Source: Acerihabitans arboris
Lineage (GTDB): Bacteria > Pseudomonadota > Gammaproteobacteria > Enterobacterales > Enterobacteriaceae
DNA length: 64,000 nucleotides
Assembly (NCBI RefSeq): GCF_010131535.1
Contig: NZ_WUBS01000002.1
Location: forward strand, 248,001-312,000
Reading direction: 5' to 3'
A program made the translations under genes and the position numbers. Below, one piece after another: positions 63,593 to 64,000 of the stretch (position 1 is the stretch's first letter; each line of letters starts with the position of its first letter). The notes beneath the pieces are model-generated. The model made no database searches and was not told the DNA's origin. It saw only the letters and a program-made list of their open reading frames with translations.

Positions 63593-64000
63593 ATGCAATC
63601 CAAGTACGACAATATGCAATCATCCGCCGCCCCGGTGGCGGATACCCCTGCCCCACATGCTTCCCCCGCCGTCGAATTCCGCCAGGTAGATAAATTTTTC
63701 GGGCCGCACCAGGTGATCAGCCAGGTGGATTTCAGCGTCGGGCGCGGCGAAGTGGTGGCGATTTGCGGCCCCTCGGGATCGGGCAAATCCACCCTGATAC
63801 GCCTGATTAACCAGCTCGAAAGCGTAAGCGGCGGTGAAATCCTGATCAACGGCCGGCCAACCTCGGCCTTGACAGGCCGGGCGCTGCGCGAGTTACGCAC
63901 CCATATCGGGTTCGTGTTCCAGCAGTTTAATTTGTATGCCCATCTCAGCGCGCTGGACAATGTCAGCCTGGCGCTGGTCAAGGTGCACGGCTGGACGCGG
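63593..64000 (+). CDS. Polar amino-acid ABC ATP-binding protein, partial
   Basis: The frame is open from the ATG at 63593 to the window edge (136 codons). An unusual polar Ala/Pro/Ser-rich extension of ~25 residues precedes the GlnQ-type domain VEFRQVDKFFGPHQVISQVDF. Walker A is GPSGSGKST and the Q-loop FVFQQFNLYAHLS; signature, Walker B and H-loop lie beyond the edge. It pairs with the binding protein upstream; permeases are expected outside. Confidence 0.9.
   Translation, partial: MQSKYDNMQSSAAPVADTPAPHASPAVEFRQVDKFFGPHQVISQVDFSVGRGEVVAICGPSGSGKSTLIRLINQLESVSGGEILINGRPTSALTGRALRELRTHIGFVFQQFNLYAHLSALDNVSLALVKVHGWTR

Overview
The window looks like chromosome of a GC-rich gamma-proteobacterium of the order Enterobacterales. 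FdoGHI-FdhE, the complete scpA-argK-scpB-scpC operon, FrmR/FrmA, SotB, OpgB and a GarP/GudP-type carrier all match their Escherichia coli counterparts as remembered, several at identical length. High GC, a Cys-type formate dehydrogenase and many catabolic ABC cassettes fit an environmental or plant/insect-associated lineage (Pectobacteriaceae/Sodalis-like) better than E. coli itself; this placement is inference. No rRNA, tRNA, CRISPR array, IS element or prophage structural gene was seen.

Layout. 1-4.3 kb: end of an AraC regulator, a secreted alpha/beta hydrolase, a TetR regulator and a flavin/Fe-S enoate-reductase-type oxidoreductase. 4.7-10.2 kb: respiratory formate dehydrogenase fdoGHI plus fdhE, with Cys where E. 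coli has selenocysteine. 10.4-12.5 kb: glutamine-dependent NAD+ synthase. 12.6-19.2 kb: a sugar-type cassette with an unusual regulator (AbiEi-like antitoxin domain fused to a ROK repressor), a SIS-domain protein, a BadF/GlcNAc-kinase-type kinase, a YfcC-family transporter and a LysR regulator. 19.3-20.6 kb: GST plus TetR with a clear promoter and operator. 20.9-25.1 kb: an Ugp-like ABC importer behind a Pho-box-like 11-bp periodic element.

25.2-31.1 kb: four co-directional genes with no obvious common pathway: a citrate synthase homologue lacking one catalytic histidine, an overlapping UvrD/Rep-type helicase, an aldonolactone-oxidase-family flavoprotein lacking the FAD-linking histidine, and a family 8 glycosyltransferase. 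31.1-40 kb: ROK regulator, polar amino-acid ABC importer, SotB efflux pump and a LysR regulator converging on the scp (Sbm) operon of 37.9-43.3 kb, which converts succinate to propionyl-CoA. 43.8-45.3 kb: frmRA formaldehyde detoxification, with frmA broken by a one-base deletion. 45.4-51 kb: orphan amino-acid binding protein, GntR regulator, aldehyde dehydrogenase and an aldarate carrier.

51.1-54.5 kb: Fur-box-preceded TonB-dependent siderophore receptor, an XRE regulator facing two tandem 19-bp operators laid over a divergent promoter that ends in a strong hairpin (possible small RNA), and a 25-residue membrane protein gene. 54.7-59.4 kb: a self-contained amide-uptake operon (GntR, binding protein, fused permease-ATPase, RidA-like protein, acetamidase/formamidase). 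59.6-64 kb: a small periplasmic protein, a short OpgB and the start of another polar amino-acid importer that runs off the end.

The best candidates for undescribed biology are the XRE/tandem-operator/short-transcript module, the AbiEi-ROK fusion, the four-gene unit led by the altered citrate synthase, and the 25-residue membrane protein. All family assignments rest on reading the sequence and on memory of family motifs; no search was run.
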